Position numbers and translations under genes: made by a program. The notes under the pieces are model-generated. The model worked only from the letters and a program-made list of their open reading frames with translations, did no database searches and was not told where the DNA came from. 64,000 nucleotides of DNA, taken from the NCBI GenBank assembly GCA_030015575.1, contig JASDDO010000016.1, positions 456,954,141-457,018,140 on the forward strand, written 5' to 3'. This DNA comes from Agapanthus africanus. Taxonomy: Eukaryota; Streptophyta; Magnoliopsida; Asparagales; Amaryllidaceae. How positions within the stretch are numbered: the stretch's first letter is position 1; each line of letters opens with the position of its first letter. Below are positions 9,243 to 17,777 of the stretch, one piece after another.

Positions 9243-9803
9243 TTATAGTATCGTTATCATGTGACAGGTACGAATTCGCTTCCAATCCCAATGTGGAACT
9301 GGTCTTTCTTTCGTGGCTTTAGGCTCGTGCTTTTGTGGTGGTGCTACCCTCCAGTTGTTGGACAGAGCGAATTTACCAAGCTGATATTGATCTTCGACCC
9401 AATTCTTGAAGGTGAAGCAATCTTCAAGAGGATGACCTACTACTCGATGGTAAGAGCAATAGTCCGGGTGTGAGGCTTCGCCTGCTTGTTCAGGATGTTT
9501 AGACTCCGGCAGCGTAAGCATCTGATGTTTTAGAGCAAGCTCAAATATTCTCCTTGTCCTATCCCGAGGAAAAGAGTATGCTCGACTCATTTTCTTCATG
9601 AGGGATAGATCAATAACGCTCGACTCCCGTTTGCGTGGCTTCTTAGCCCTGCTTTGTTGTTGTTGAGTGCCTTTTTGGCCTTTCGACTTATTTCTGCTTT
9701 TGAGCTGAGCCTTCTTTATAACAGGTTGACAAGGAGCGGCATTTTCATCCTTTACAGCCTGTTGGAGAAGGCGTTGCGTCTTGGCCTTCTCGTAGATGGC
9801 CAT
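9243..9803 (-). pseudogene. Third CYHR zinc-knuckle-like module between protease and RT
   Basis: This segment has YSFPRDRTRRIFELALKH followed by CSYHRVVGHPLEDC and FKNWVEDQYQLGKFALS. It closely resembles the C-terminal gag module of the same element (12,560-12,800). Tat-2 lacks it here, going directly from the acidic linker to RT. It starts with AIYEKAKTQRL, which matches AIFERAKRQRL ahead of the module in 11,318-12,100, so the duplicated unit includes that lead-in. It ends at a TAG before the MDSLPWCLENS segment of RT. Confidence 0.75.
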
Positions 9804-9821
9804 CTCACGGTTGTGATCACC

Positions 9822-10781
9822 TCAGACTTTTTGACCAGCTTTATTTATAAGTCTGTCCATTTGTTCCTCGAACGACGGACTGGGCTCTCTTGCATCTGGA
9901 ACCTTCACTGGCTTAGGATTAGCGTCCTCCCATTGAGCATCCGCTTCTTCATCAAGGTCATACACGACATAGCAGCCGGGTAGTAACTCTCGTTTCTTTG
10001 ACCGGATGTATCCAAGCCCTCTCGTTTCCATTCTCCCATTAGGCAGTTTGCGTTGAGTCCCGGGAACATTCCAGACCCTGTCATAGAATTTGGCCTCTCT
10101 AACGGTCTGTTTGAAGGATATCCCCTGGCGTTTCAGCAGCTTCTTCAAACCCTCTGTATAATATCTGGGAAGACGGATAGGCTGAAACCTGTCGAGCGCA
10201 GGCTCTGCGCCATACCAGATTTCTTTTTTCACCTTGGTTTCTTCAGAGCGGTAAAATAGGATTGCCTTCTCGTTTTCTCGCCTGGGAGGGATATAGAATG
10301 TCCGCAGCTCTTCTACACTGTAGATATTAAGTGCGTCCAGTTCTTTATGATGTTTAGGCGGCACCATGGCGACTTGCAGACTTTGCTCTTCGTCAGCGGA
10401 AGCTTGTATTGAAGGTCGAGCAGAGAATACGACATGGACCTCATCCTCCGAGTCACTACCAAAGACCAATGTAGGAGTGGACGGTCCTGGCTTGTTATGT
10501 TGGGGCGGACCCGAATAAACGATCTCCTCTTCCTCCTCGGTATCACTGCCGAAGACAGGGATGGTGGCGTTAGTTTTATTTTTCGGCTTGTGACACTTCT
10601 CCGTGTCTTCGAAATCCGGCAAGAAGTATTTGGCATCTTCGTATTTGCGGACCTCGTTCACAGAGAACGGGTTCAGTTCTCCCGTCACGGTATACTCGAA
10701 ACCATCCTTAAAATACTTCATACACTGATGTTGTGTAGAAGGGATGATGTTGTACTCGTGTAACCATGGTCGGCCGAGCAA
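9822..10781 (-). CDS. pol: Tat-1 protease C-terminus and acidic linker
   Basis: The segment begins with LGRPWLHEYNIIPSTQHQCMKY, the C-terminal part of the aspartic protease fold (LLGRPWLHDYGIIPS in Tat-2). An acidic linker with two FGSD(T/S)(E/D) repeats follows, then a conserved stretch KELDALNIYSVEELRTFYIPP and YYTEGLKKLLKR shared with Tat-2. The function of the linker is unknown. A frameshift near 10,790 separates it from the protease active site, and a stop at 9,822 separates it from the extra zinc module. Confidence 0.8.
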   Translation of the reverse strand: MLGRPWLHEYNIIPSTQHQCMKYFKDGFEYTVTGELNPFSVNEVRKYEDAKYFLPDFEDTEKCHKPKNKTNATIPVFGSDTEEEEEIVYSGPPQHNKPGPSTPTLVFGSDSEDEVHVVFSARPSIQASADEEQSLQVAMVPPKHHKELDALNIYSVEELRTFYIPPRRENEKAILFYRSEETKVKKEIWYGAEPALDRFQPIRLPRYYTEGLKKLLKRQGISFKQTVREAKFYDRVWNVPGTQRKLPNGRMETRGLGYIRSKKRELLPGCYVVYDLDEEADAQWEDANPKPVKVPDAREPSPSFEEQMDRLINKAGQKV

Positions 10782-10804
10782 AGCGTTGTAGCATGTCTTG
10801 GCGT

Positions 10805-11284
10805 CTATGACGTGGAACTTAATGTCCGTGACGAGTAGCCCGAAGCGCAGCTCAGTATCACAGATCCAAGAGTCTTTGACGATTGGGAGTCGAACCCGGA
10901 GATGGTGATCTTGTCTCGAGCAAGGTGCTCAACGCTCATGCAGATTTCCTTCAACACCCGCACGTTGAGTAGGTTAACAGAAGACCCGTTATCGATCAGG
11001 ATTTTGCCTATCCTTATATCATGGCAGTATCCCGAGACATAAAGAGGGCGATTGTGTTCGCATGTCCCAAGTAGAAGGTCTTCATCACCAAAAGTAACAT
11101 CAGCCGTGTGTACTTCCTCTAATTCATCCTTCATCTTTTCCTCGGCCAGGCATGTTTGGAATTGTTCCAGGTCTTGGAGTGCCTTAATCAACGCATCTCT
11201 CGCCTCTTTTGATAGCAAAAGGGCGTCAAGAATGCTGAGCTGTGAGGACAGCTTCCTCAGATATGCCAAAACGTTGTAATCCAC
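10805..11284 (-). pseudogene. pol: Tat-1 aspartic protease, N-terminal and active-site part
   Basis: The active-site motif is ILIDNGSSVNLL, with Asp-Asn-Gly in place of the classical Asp-Ser/Thr-Gly; Tat-2 has IDPGSSVN. Upstream, DYNVLAYLRKLSSQLSI and DALLLSKEARDALIKAL match Tat-2. The protease would cleave Gag-Pol. A frameshift breaks it after residue 145 or so, where the sequence departs from Tat-2. Stops upstream separate it from the 11,318-12,100 segment. Confidence 0.82.
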
Positions 11285-11317
11285 CTTATTCTTCTTTGGT
11301 GGGTTCTTAGCGGTTAA

Positions 11318-12100
11318 CTATTCCGCAGCTTGGTCATCGAGAGTAATATCCTCAGAGATCTTTTCTTTCCCTTTATCTTTTCTGTTCAAGGGTCCGAGGT
11401 TCTTTTCAGGCAGTGTCCGATTCCGCAGCCGGATATTTTCGCAGACCTTCGGTTCTTCTTCTTTTCCTGAAGCGGACTCTTTAAAGAGAGGGGCAAGTTC
11501 TAGCTCTTCATCAGAATCACTCCCGAATGTAGGCACTTGTGATCCACCGGTGTTAACCATGCGACAATCGCCAGTAGTTCTTTTAAGCCCTTCGGTCGTA
11601 TTTCTCTGCTCCCGACGAGTTTTACGTTTTTCCCGCTTAAAGCGTTGTCGATGAGCAACGTATCCTTGCCACCATCTATCGAAAGCTTTGCACTCTTGAG
11701 TGGGGTGCGAAATCCTCTGATGATATAAGCAATACGATGGATGCGTTTCCACTTCACCGGCGATGTTTCCTTCAGAGGATGGTAGCTTCATGCCCATTGA
11801 TATGGCTTTAGCGAACTTTTTCCTCATCCTGAGTTGGCTTTTGTCGGCAGTGGAGGTGTTTTGCTCCAGCGGGATCGTCTCAGCTCCTTCATCAAGTCGC
11901 TGGCGCTTGGCCCTTTCAAATATAGCCGCCTCGTGCTCCCGATCAGCTTTACTTTTCAACCAAGCTTCATTAAGGAGTGCGTCAATTACTTCATCTGATG
12001 GTCCCAGAACTTTTGGTTCAGGATCTGCCCCCAGCTTTTCGGTGCAAGGAGTCTCCTCATCGTTCGTGATCGAATGAGAAATCATATGACATCTCGCCAC
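11318..12100 (-). pseudogene. Second CYHR zinc module between gag and protease
   Basis: The segment contains AIFERAKRQRL, then CLYHQRISHPTQEC, a variant of the CPYHRVxGHPxEDC motif, then a basic run (RFKREKRKTRREQR), an FGSDSDEELE acidic motif and a basic C-terminus. Tat-2 has only the acidic motif and what follows at this place, so the zinc part is an insertion or duplication in Tat-1. It would be part of the Gag-Pol precursor and may bind nucleic acid. That role is inferred from the CxxH...HxxxxC spacing. Confidence 0.72.
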
Positions 12101-12169
12101 ATATTCCTCGGATTCATCCGATGAACTTTCTCCCTCATCTTCTTCTTGAAAGACGTGATTGAGGAACTC

Positions 12170-13750
12170 TTAGAGCGTAATGGGAGTCCGTGCCTTTTGG
12201 TTGTATTCATCCAACGCGTCAATTTGCCTTTGTAAGTCCGTGCGCTTGTCGTCAGGCTTCACGGGCTTCTTAGATTTCTTCTTCTTCTTTTTCGAAGATT
12301 TTGACGGTTGGCTGCAAGTGTTTGAGCCACCACCATCGGTCTTTGGAGTTGGACGTGGCTTCAACATCCCTTCAATGACCTGCGGTTCCAACGGGTTCTT
12401 CCACTTGATCGCTGGACATGTCTGAAGATCGTTTAGCATCCTCTTTGTCTTGGCTGATAATACAACCTCCCAAGGAGCTTCTTCAATGACGGAGCATGTT
12501 GCCCCCGGCGTATTCGTCCCCTTAGAGGTGTGGGGCTGCGGGGGATTCACCTTCCATTTGTCAGATAACGCGAACTTGCCCTGTCGATACTGATTTTCAA
12601 GCCAATTCTTGAAAACGTAGCAATCTTCGATCGGATGGCCTAGTACTCGATGATAAGGGCAGTAATTAGGCTCGTTGACGTCACTTGGTTGCAACGGTCG
12701 TTTTGGATCCGGCAGATTTATGAGTCTGTTGCGCAATGCCAGCTCGAATAACCTCCTCGTTTTATCGCGGGGGAAGGAATAAGGACGTCTCATCCTATCC
12801 TCAAGGGGTACGTACGGGCGCGTATTGTTTGGACGAGCAACCGGCTTCGAGTCGCTCGGTTGTTGTTGAGCATTAGCGACAACGATCGCTTTTCCCTTTC
12901 CTTTGTCATTTCGGGAGTCCGGCTTTGGGAGAGGGGGTTTATAGCCCATCTGGTCCATCTGCGCTAGTTTGTCAATCAAAGCCTGGAAGGTAGTCGGCTT
13001 GAAGAACATCATAAACTGTGAGATGGTTGCTTGTGGATCAAGGGTTCCAACAAACATTCCCACCGCAGGGGCTTCTTCTATGCGCTGCTCACACTTCGAC
13101 CATAGATTACGCCACCGTATAGCGTACTGAACCCATGTCTCGCCGGGTTTTACCCTAGCGTTAATCAGTGCCGTCATCGGAGTACGTTCACTGGCACTTG
13201 CAAAGCGTTGGGTAAACAGCAGCTCCATTTCCGCGAAGGTTTTAATAGAATCATTAGGGAGTTCAGAGTACCACTCGAACGCCGTATCTGATAGACTTCC
13301 AACGAATTGGCGGAGTAAAAGCTTGTCATCGCCGCCGGTGTTACCGCAAAGCGCCCTGAACTGGGCAACATGCTGATGGGGATTGCCGGTCCCCTTGTAA
13401 ACATGAAACTTAGGAATTGTATAACCCGGCGGGTACTTGATTTGGTCATACCAGCCTGGATATGGCCGCCCCGTTTTTACGACGTGGCCGGCTGCTTCGG
13501 CCGCATGATGAACCCTTATTTGCTGGGCTATGTATTCGTCCAGATCAGTTTTAGAGATTGTATCCTCTTTAGCCGTTGATAGAATGGGCTGAGGATTCGA
13601 TGTCTCTCTCCTATCGTCTCCAAGGACGATCGGAGGTTCTTCATTCGGGGGATCTTGTTGTATCATCATCCCTATCATGTCCTGGAAGAGGAGGCCCATA
13701 CGCTGTATGTTGGCCGCTTGTTCAGCAGCCTCTTTGTCCTTCTTTTCCAA
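12170..13750 (-). CDS. gag: Tat-1 gag
   Basis: The central retrotransposon Gag domain is clear: PKFHVYKGTGNPHQHVAQF, FVGSLSDTAFEWYSELP, FAEMELLFTQRFAS and WVQYAIRWRNLW. It is followed by YSFPRDKTRRLFELAL and the zinc-knuckle-like CPYHRVLGHPIEDC with FKNWLENQYRQGKFAL. Gag forms the virus-like particle and binds the element RNA. The ORF is intact for about 520 residues. Its true N-terminus lies further right, since ORF1 and gag form one frame in the ancestral layout (compare Tat-2, where both are in one ORF). The C-terminal lysine-rich run (SSKKKKKKSKK) is also partly present in Tat-2. Confidence 0.9.
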   Translation of the reverse strand: MEKKDKEAAEQAANIQRMGLLFQDMIGMMIQQDPPNEEPPIVLGDDRRETSNPQPILSTAKEDTISKTDLDEYIAQQIRVHHAAEAAGHVVKTGRPYPGWYDQIKYPPGYTIPKFHVYKGTGNPHQHVAQFRALCGNTGGDDKLLLRQFVGSLSDTAFEWYSELPNDSIKTFAEMELLFTQRFASASERTPMTALINARVKPGETWVQYAIRWRNLWSKCEQRIEEAPAVGMFVGTLDPQATISQFMMFFKPTTFQALIDKLAQMDQMGYKPPLPKPDSRNDKGKGKAIVVANAQQQPSDSKPVARPNNTRPYVPLEDRMRRPYSFPRDKTRRLFELALRNRLINLPDPKRPLQPSDVNEPNYCPYHRVLGHPIEDCYVFKNWLENQYRQGKFALSDKWKVNPPQPHTSKGTNTPGATCSVIEEAPWEVVLSAKTKRMLNDLQTCPAIKWKNPLEPQVIEGMLKPRPTPKTDGGGSNTCSQPSKSSKKKKKKSKKPVKPDDKRTDLQRQIDALDEYNQKARTPITL

Positions 13751-13867
13751 TATTCGGCGAAGGAACTCGGCGTCGGTCTCTTCGTCTCAGCGCTCATCTA
13801 AGGATGCTTCAGGGTTTTCTTTTGGCTCTGTAAGCACGGCCATAGCATTCATCATCTCCTGGAGCTT

Positions 13868-14878
13868 TTATTGCTGCTCCTGAGCCTTGGTCACTGATCG
13901 GGTGAGCGGTCCGTGACCCGTAGAAGTGCGGCTTTCCTCCTTTCCAGAAGCCATATAAATCGTATGAACTGTTATGCCCCCTGACTTGGGGCGTTTAGGT
14001 TCACCGCTTTTAAACTTTGCCATTGACGCGGGGGTTTTCTCTGGCCTCCTCCTTTTGTGGGCCGTTGAGGTTGAAGGAACCATTGTAGGGGCACCCTAGC
14101 AGCTGCTGTCCCCTGCTGTTTAATGGGACAATCCTTGTCTTTTTCCACCTTCACCTTTTTCTGGCGACGAAAGCGACCTGGGTCAATCACAGAGTCTTGA
14201 ACCCTTCGCCAAACTTTATAAATCTTTGAAGACAGCCGTTGAGGGGGTTGTTCTTGTTTTGTTTCCGGAGCCCTCTCCGTAGGCGGAGGAGATCTTTTCA
14301 GTGTAGCGGTTGGAGAATTCTTCCGCACCCTCCTCAGCAGTTCAAAGCTGTTCCCAGTTGGAACAGCAGCGTTGACCTCCACCATCGGAGCAGGTGGAGT
14401 TAGCCCCGAGGGGGAATTGCCCCCTGCTTTCCTCACTCGTTGCCAATGGCGACGTCGCGCACGACGAGCCGTTGGGACTGGCTCGGAAATTAAGATGGTT
14501 TCTTTTTGCCCCCTGTTTGAGTGTGGGGTGACTGCTGATGTCAGCCTATCGAAGACTGATGCCTTTTGACCAGCAAGGGCAGGAATGGGAATCGTCAATC
14601 TTGCGAAGACCGACTCTCTGATGGGAGAAGCCGCTTTAACAACTTCCTGAGCAGCGGCCGTTGCCCTCTTTGGGACGGCCACTCTATGATTCTGATCCAG
14701 TCTGGCGAAAACGGAGGCTGTTGGTTTGGTAACGGGCGACCCGTTGACAGGGGCCGTCGTAGCAGTGAGCCGGTCGAAGACCGACTTCTTGTTCGCCTCC
14801 GGTGCATGTATCGGCATAGAGAAGCTTGTCGGTGGGATCATGGTCCCGAAGAATAAGCCAGTGGTGGCTTGGGCCACC
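13868..14878 (-). pseudogene. Tat-1 ORF1 (upstream of gag), main part
   Basis: This proline- and arginine-rich region carries at least four copies of a SVF(D/A)RL motif, each followed by Thr or Asp. Near its end is the stretch GITVHTIYMA, matched by YIIHTFYMAGG in Tat-2. An N-terminal ORF before gag is known in Tat elements, but its function is not. The frame is lost between the reading frames of 13,972-14,877 and 13,868-14,083, and stops at 13,868 and about 13,785 separate it from gag. The upstream part continues across the MITE at 15,259-15,440 in the same frame. Confidence 0.75.
14871..14878. repeat. MITE target-site duplication GGGCCACC, left copy
   Basis: GGGCCACC precedes the element end CATAGTCACA. 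The same 8 bases follow the other end at 15,251-15,258. An 8-bp duplication is the mark of hAT transposases. Confidence 0.9.
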
Positions 14879-15250
14879 CATAGTCACATAATTCGCGAAT
14901 TATTCGCCGCATTCGCGAATAATTCGCGAATTCTTGATCAAACGAATTAATCTCCGAATTATTCGTGATTGCCGAACTGGCCGAATTATTCGCGAATAAT
15001 TCGCGAATTATTCGCGAATTATTCCCGAATTATGTGATAAAACACCGAATAATTCAAAAAACCGCAAATAATTCACAAAATCAAAACCTAGCGTCTCATA
15101 TATTAATTTATTGCTCGAAATCCTTCCCGAACATTTCCCGAACACTTACCGAATCTTTCCCGAATACCTGCCGATTTTTTCCGAATAATTCTCCGAATCC
15201 GAATTTTCGACCTCGCCGAATTATTCCCGAATGACGAATTTGTGACTATG
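14879..15250. mobile_element. hAT-type MITE, 372 bp
   Basis: The terminal inverted repeats are CATAGTCACA and TGTGACTATG and extend imperfectly into AATTCG. They are flanked by an 8-bp duplication GGGCCACC. The interior is AT-rich and made of many ATTCGCGAATTATTCG-like palindromes with no coding capacity. It sits inside the ORF1 of Tat-1, so it came after Tat-1. Removing the element with one target copy leaves the ORF1 frame continuous. Confidence 0.92.
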
Positions 15251-15258
15251 GGGCCACC

Positions 15259-15440
15259 TGGTCTACTGGCAGAGTGAGGAAAGAGGCCGCTTGGGGCCCA
15301 TATGCTACACCTTTAGGTGAGGTGGAGCGTCCGTTGCAGTGACACTTCGAGCAGTTGGTGCAGTTAGAGGCCATTGAATCTTGAATTCTACGCCAAGTAA
15401 AAGACCAAATCTTAGTAGCTTGAAATCCGAAGACAACCAT
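15259..15440 (-). pseudogene. Tat-1 ORF1, N-terminal part
   Basis: This open segment lies between the primer-binding site and the MITE. Two Met codons are possible, at 15,438-15,440 and 15,372-15,374. The second (MASNCTNCSKCHC) gives a Cys-rich N-terminus. The frame is the same as that of the main ORF1 part once the MITE and one target copy are discounted. Confidence 0.6.
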
Positions 15441-15501
15441 TTAACAAACCGCGATTGGTTCGCGAAGACGACACACGAAGTGTGGAGTGGAAAGAGGAAG
15501 A

Positions 15502-15520
15502 GGTCCCACCGGGCATGCCA
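15502..15520 (-). other. Putative primer-binding site of Tat-1
   Basis: Read on the minus strand, five bases (GATTC) separate the LTR end from TGGCATGCCCGGTGGGACC, which starts with the TGG expected to pair with a tRNA CCA end. Tat-2 has the same segment (59,904-59,922) with TAG and two further changes. I cannot name the tRNA. Confidence 0.55.
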
Positions 15521-15736
15521 GAATCTGTTCCCCTCCGAAAGACGGCGCACGGGACCGCGATGTCCTAGCGCTGAGATTCAGGACAGATGCTATTTGGTTT
15601 TATCCGTCTACCTCTCCGAAGATGCCAAGTTGATTTATGGCACCGTGTATCGGAGGTTTAGACAGATGCGGCCGATGTAGCAGACTTTGTCAGATTCCCC
15701 TCGCTTGAGGGGTTTTTGATTGTGGGGACGCTCTTC

Positions 15737-15767
15737 CCTGCAGGCGCAAGCCCCTGCAGTTAATTAC
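15737..15767. other. U5 hairpin next to TTAATTAC
   Basis: CTGCAGG and CCTGCAG form a 7-bp stem around an 8-nt loop, followed by TTAATTAC. The same module occurs in the solo LTR (44,204-44,233) and, with the stem replaced by CGGCAGC/GCTGCCG, in both LTRs of Tat-2. Confidence 0.75.
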
Positions 15768-16271
15768 GCTACCGCATCGCGGTAACCACTTTCTCCTTCT
15801 CCAGAATTTCACTTCGTATCGTGTGTGTTTGTTTTGTTTGTGGTTGTCCGTGGATTGTATACGGAGACTGAGTAATGCCGTCGCCCGTAGGACGTGGACT
15901 AGTCCAAATCCGTATTTAATTAGATTTGGGTTTGGTGTTTTTAGTTTAAGGATGCATTAGTCGCGTTGCGGCTAAGATCAACTTAAACGTTTGTCAAGGA
16001 TACGTTAGTCCTGTTTGAGACTAAGATCAACTTGACGGGGTGATCCATTTAATATATGGCCGTCGGGACTCGTCGCCTCTATGACGTCGTTGAAGGATTA
16101 CAACGACAGATGTCAGAGGAGTTCGGAGATGTACCCTTGAACCAAGGTCGATTTGGAATTTTATCGTTCATTTGAGTGTTTAAGGATACGTTAGCCGTAT
16201 TTGGGGCTAAGATCAACTTAAACGGGACCGTTTAGATCCGGCAAAAGAGCATTTGAAGGCTCTATTGCTCC

Positions 16272-16452
16272 AGTTTAAGGACGTGGTGGTCCATGTTCCA
16301 GTTTAGGGACGTGGTGGTCCATTATTAGTTTAAGGATGTTTCGATCCATCGCCAGTTTGAGGACGTAGTGGTCCATCATTAGTTTAGGGACGTCTCGGTC
16401 CGATATTAGTTTAGGGACGTCTCGGTCCATGAGTTTAAGGACCCCGCAGTCC
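16272..16452. repeat. GGAC-N6-GTCC hairpin repeat in Tat-1 LTR, seven units
   Basis: Seven units of about 27 bp follow GTTTAAGGAC-N6-GTCC. One has GGAT...ATCC, where both arms changed together. The region lies in the transcribed leader of the minus-strand element. Confidence 0.8.
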
Positions 16453-17167
16453 ATATGGGTGTGTGGTCGTCGGGACCCGTCACCTCTTTGACGTCGTTGA
16501 GGAATTACAACGATGGATGTCAAAGGAGTTCGGAGATGTACCCTCGAACCGGATGTAGATTAATTTAGGAGAGCCAATTTGCTCAGTCAGTTTAATTTAA
16601 GGACTTATGGCCACTATTGGACTAAGTCCAGTTGAAAATGTCCAACATTTATTTGCTTTTGCATTGCATTTCTCTTTATTTTTATTTGGGCAATTTGTTT
16701 TGGGCTCTGCCCTTTTATAAATGATGCAAAGCATCAATTTCATTTGGGCTCTGCCCTTTTTATTGCTTTGCAACTTATTTTGGCCTGCTAGGTCTTTTTT
16801 GATTTGGGCCTGGCCCTTCAAGTAATGCATTGCATTTGTGCAAAGCACCAAGAACCTTTTAGATTCAAAGCACTTTTTATCCCTTGATCTAAATTTGGAT
16901 CAAAGAAAAACAAGTTTTTCCTTGTTTCAGAGAACCAAAGGTTCATAGCAAGTGCAAGGCACTATTTTTATTATTTTTATTTCTTTATTTATTTGTTGAA
17001 GATCACTGATCTTGTTCTTAGATCAATGATCTATTCCTAAGAGAATTTTCTCTTGTTTTAAAGGTTTTTACCTTCTTTTTTGTATTCTCAAGGAGTTCTC
17101 AAGAGTTCTCCTCTCTTCTTTTTTTTTAAAACCAGATGTGTGTATTTGAAATGAGGTCTGGGGTTCT

Positions 17168-17176
17168 TTTTATAGT
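17168..17176 (-). promoter_or_regulatory. TATA box of Tat-1 5' LTR
   Basis: On the minus strand the sequence CACTATAAAAAGAACC gives a TATA box. It is followed downstream by a hairpin-rich leader and preceded by the G-box-rich U3, which supports it as the element promoter. Confidence 0.6.
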
Positions 17177-17364
17177 GCTCAAAAGTTAGTTAAATTTGTT
17201 AAAAAGATCTTTTTCTGAGTGATTTGGGGAATTTTCCCCACCGTTGGATCTTTGATCCAAAGGCCCATGTTTTACAGAAGAAATCTTCTTGTTTTAACAA
17301 GAACAGAAAAAAAAAATTCTTTAAATCTTCATTCTGTTTTTTTTTTGCGCAACTCTCCAGCGCG

Positions 17365-17585
17365 TGACACGTGTCGCGCAGTGAAGCGCTTGCGCAACTG
17401 CGCGGACACGTGTCGCGCAGCGGCGCCCTTGCGCAACAGTGTTTGCGCAACTGCGTGGACACGTGTCGAACAGTGAAACGCTTGCGCAACTCCGCTTGCG
17501 CAACTGCGCGGACACGTGTCGCGCAGCGGTGCGCTTGCGCAACAGTGGTTGCGCAACTGCGCGGACACGTGTCGCGCAGCGGTGC
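17365..17585. promoter_or_regulatory. Five G-boxes in the U3 of Tat-1
   Basis: CACGTG occurs at 17,368, 17,407, 17,460, 17,513 and 17,566, each within GACACGTGTCG. The last four are spaced exactly 53 bp, in a GC-rich tandem unit. G-boxes bind plant bZIP and bHLH factors. They lie upstream of the minus-strand TATA box. Confidence 0.75.
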
Positions 17586-17777
17586 GCTTGCGCAACTGAG
17601 TGTTGCTTATGTTTTTTAAAGAGCCTTGCTCTGATTGGACGCACTGCCTTGGACGTTGTGCTGCCGTGTCAACTTCTGACACGTGGCGCGTTGCGCGCAG
17701 CGCACGGGATCTGAAGCGTTGCTTCAAAATTTGAATTTTTGAAATTCAAACAGAGCCTTGCTCTGATTGGGGGAACA

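Larger units (their letters stand above)
1..17777 (-). mobile_element. Tat-1: Tat-lineage Ty3/gypsy retrotransposon, left end outside window
   Basis: The minus strand reads LTR, primer-binding site, ORF1, gag, protease, RT, RNase H, a second archaeal-type RNase H and integrase. The dual RNase H marks the Tat lineage of plant Ty3/gypsy elements. The 5' LTR lies on the right (15,526-17,777). The 3' LTR is not seen, so the element exceeds 17.7 kb, which is within the size known for large Tat/Ogre elements. The 5.7 kb beyond integrase holds plus-strand gene models and repeat blocks. Several stops and frameshifts make it non-autonomous now. The host base next to the LTR begins GGATG, the expected 5-bp target copy. 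Its partner would be left of the window. Confidence 0.9.
15526..17777 (-). repeat. Tat-1 5' LTR (2,252 bp)
   Basis: The LTR is bounded by TGTTCCCC and GGGGGAACA, an inverted repeat typical of LTR ends. Its left edge is fixed by the conserved segment before it, shared with Tat-2, and its right edge by the end motif, which matches the start of the solo LTR at 40,627 (TGTTCCC). In element orientation it contains a U3 with G-boxes, a TATA box, a leader of small hairpins, a GGAC-GTCC hairpin repeat, GGATTGTATAC at 15,852, and a U5 hairpin. ORFs in it are not genes. Confidence 0.82.

Noticed and set aside
17199..17727. Cys- and Arg-rich ORFs on both strands
   Set aside because: They are a by-product of the 53-bp GC-rich tandem unit in the Tat-1 U3; six-frame openness comes from composition.
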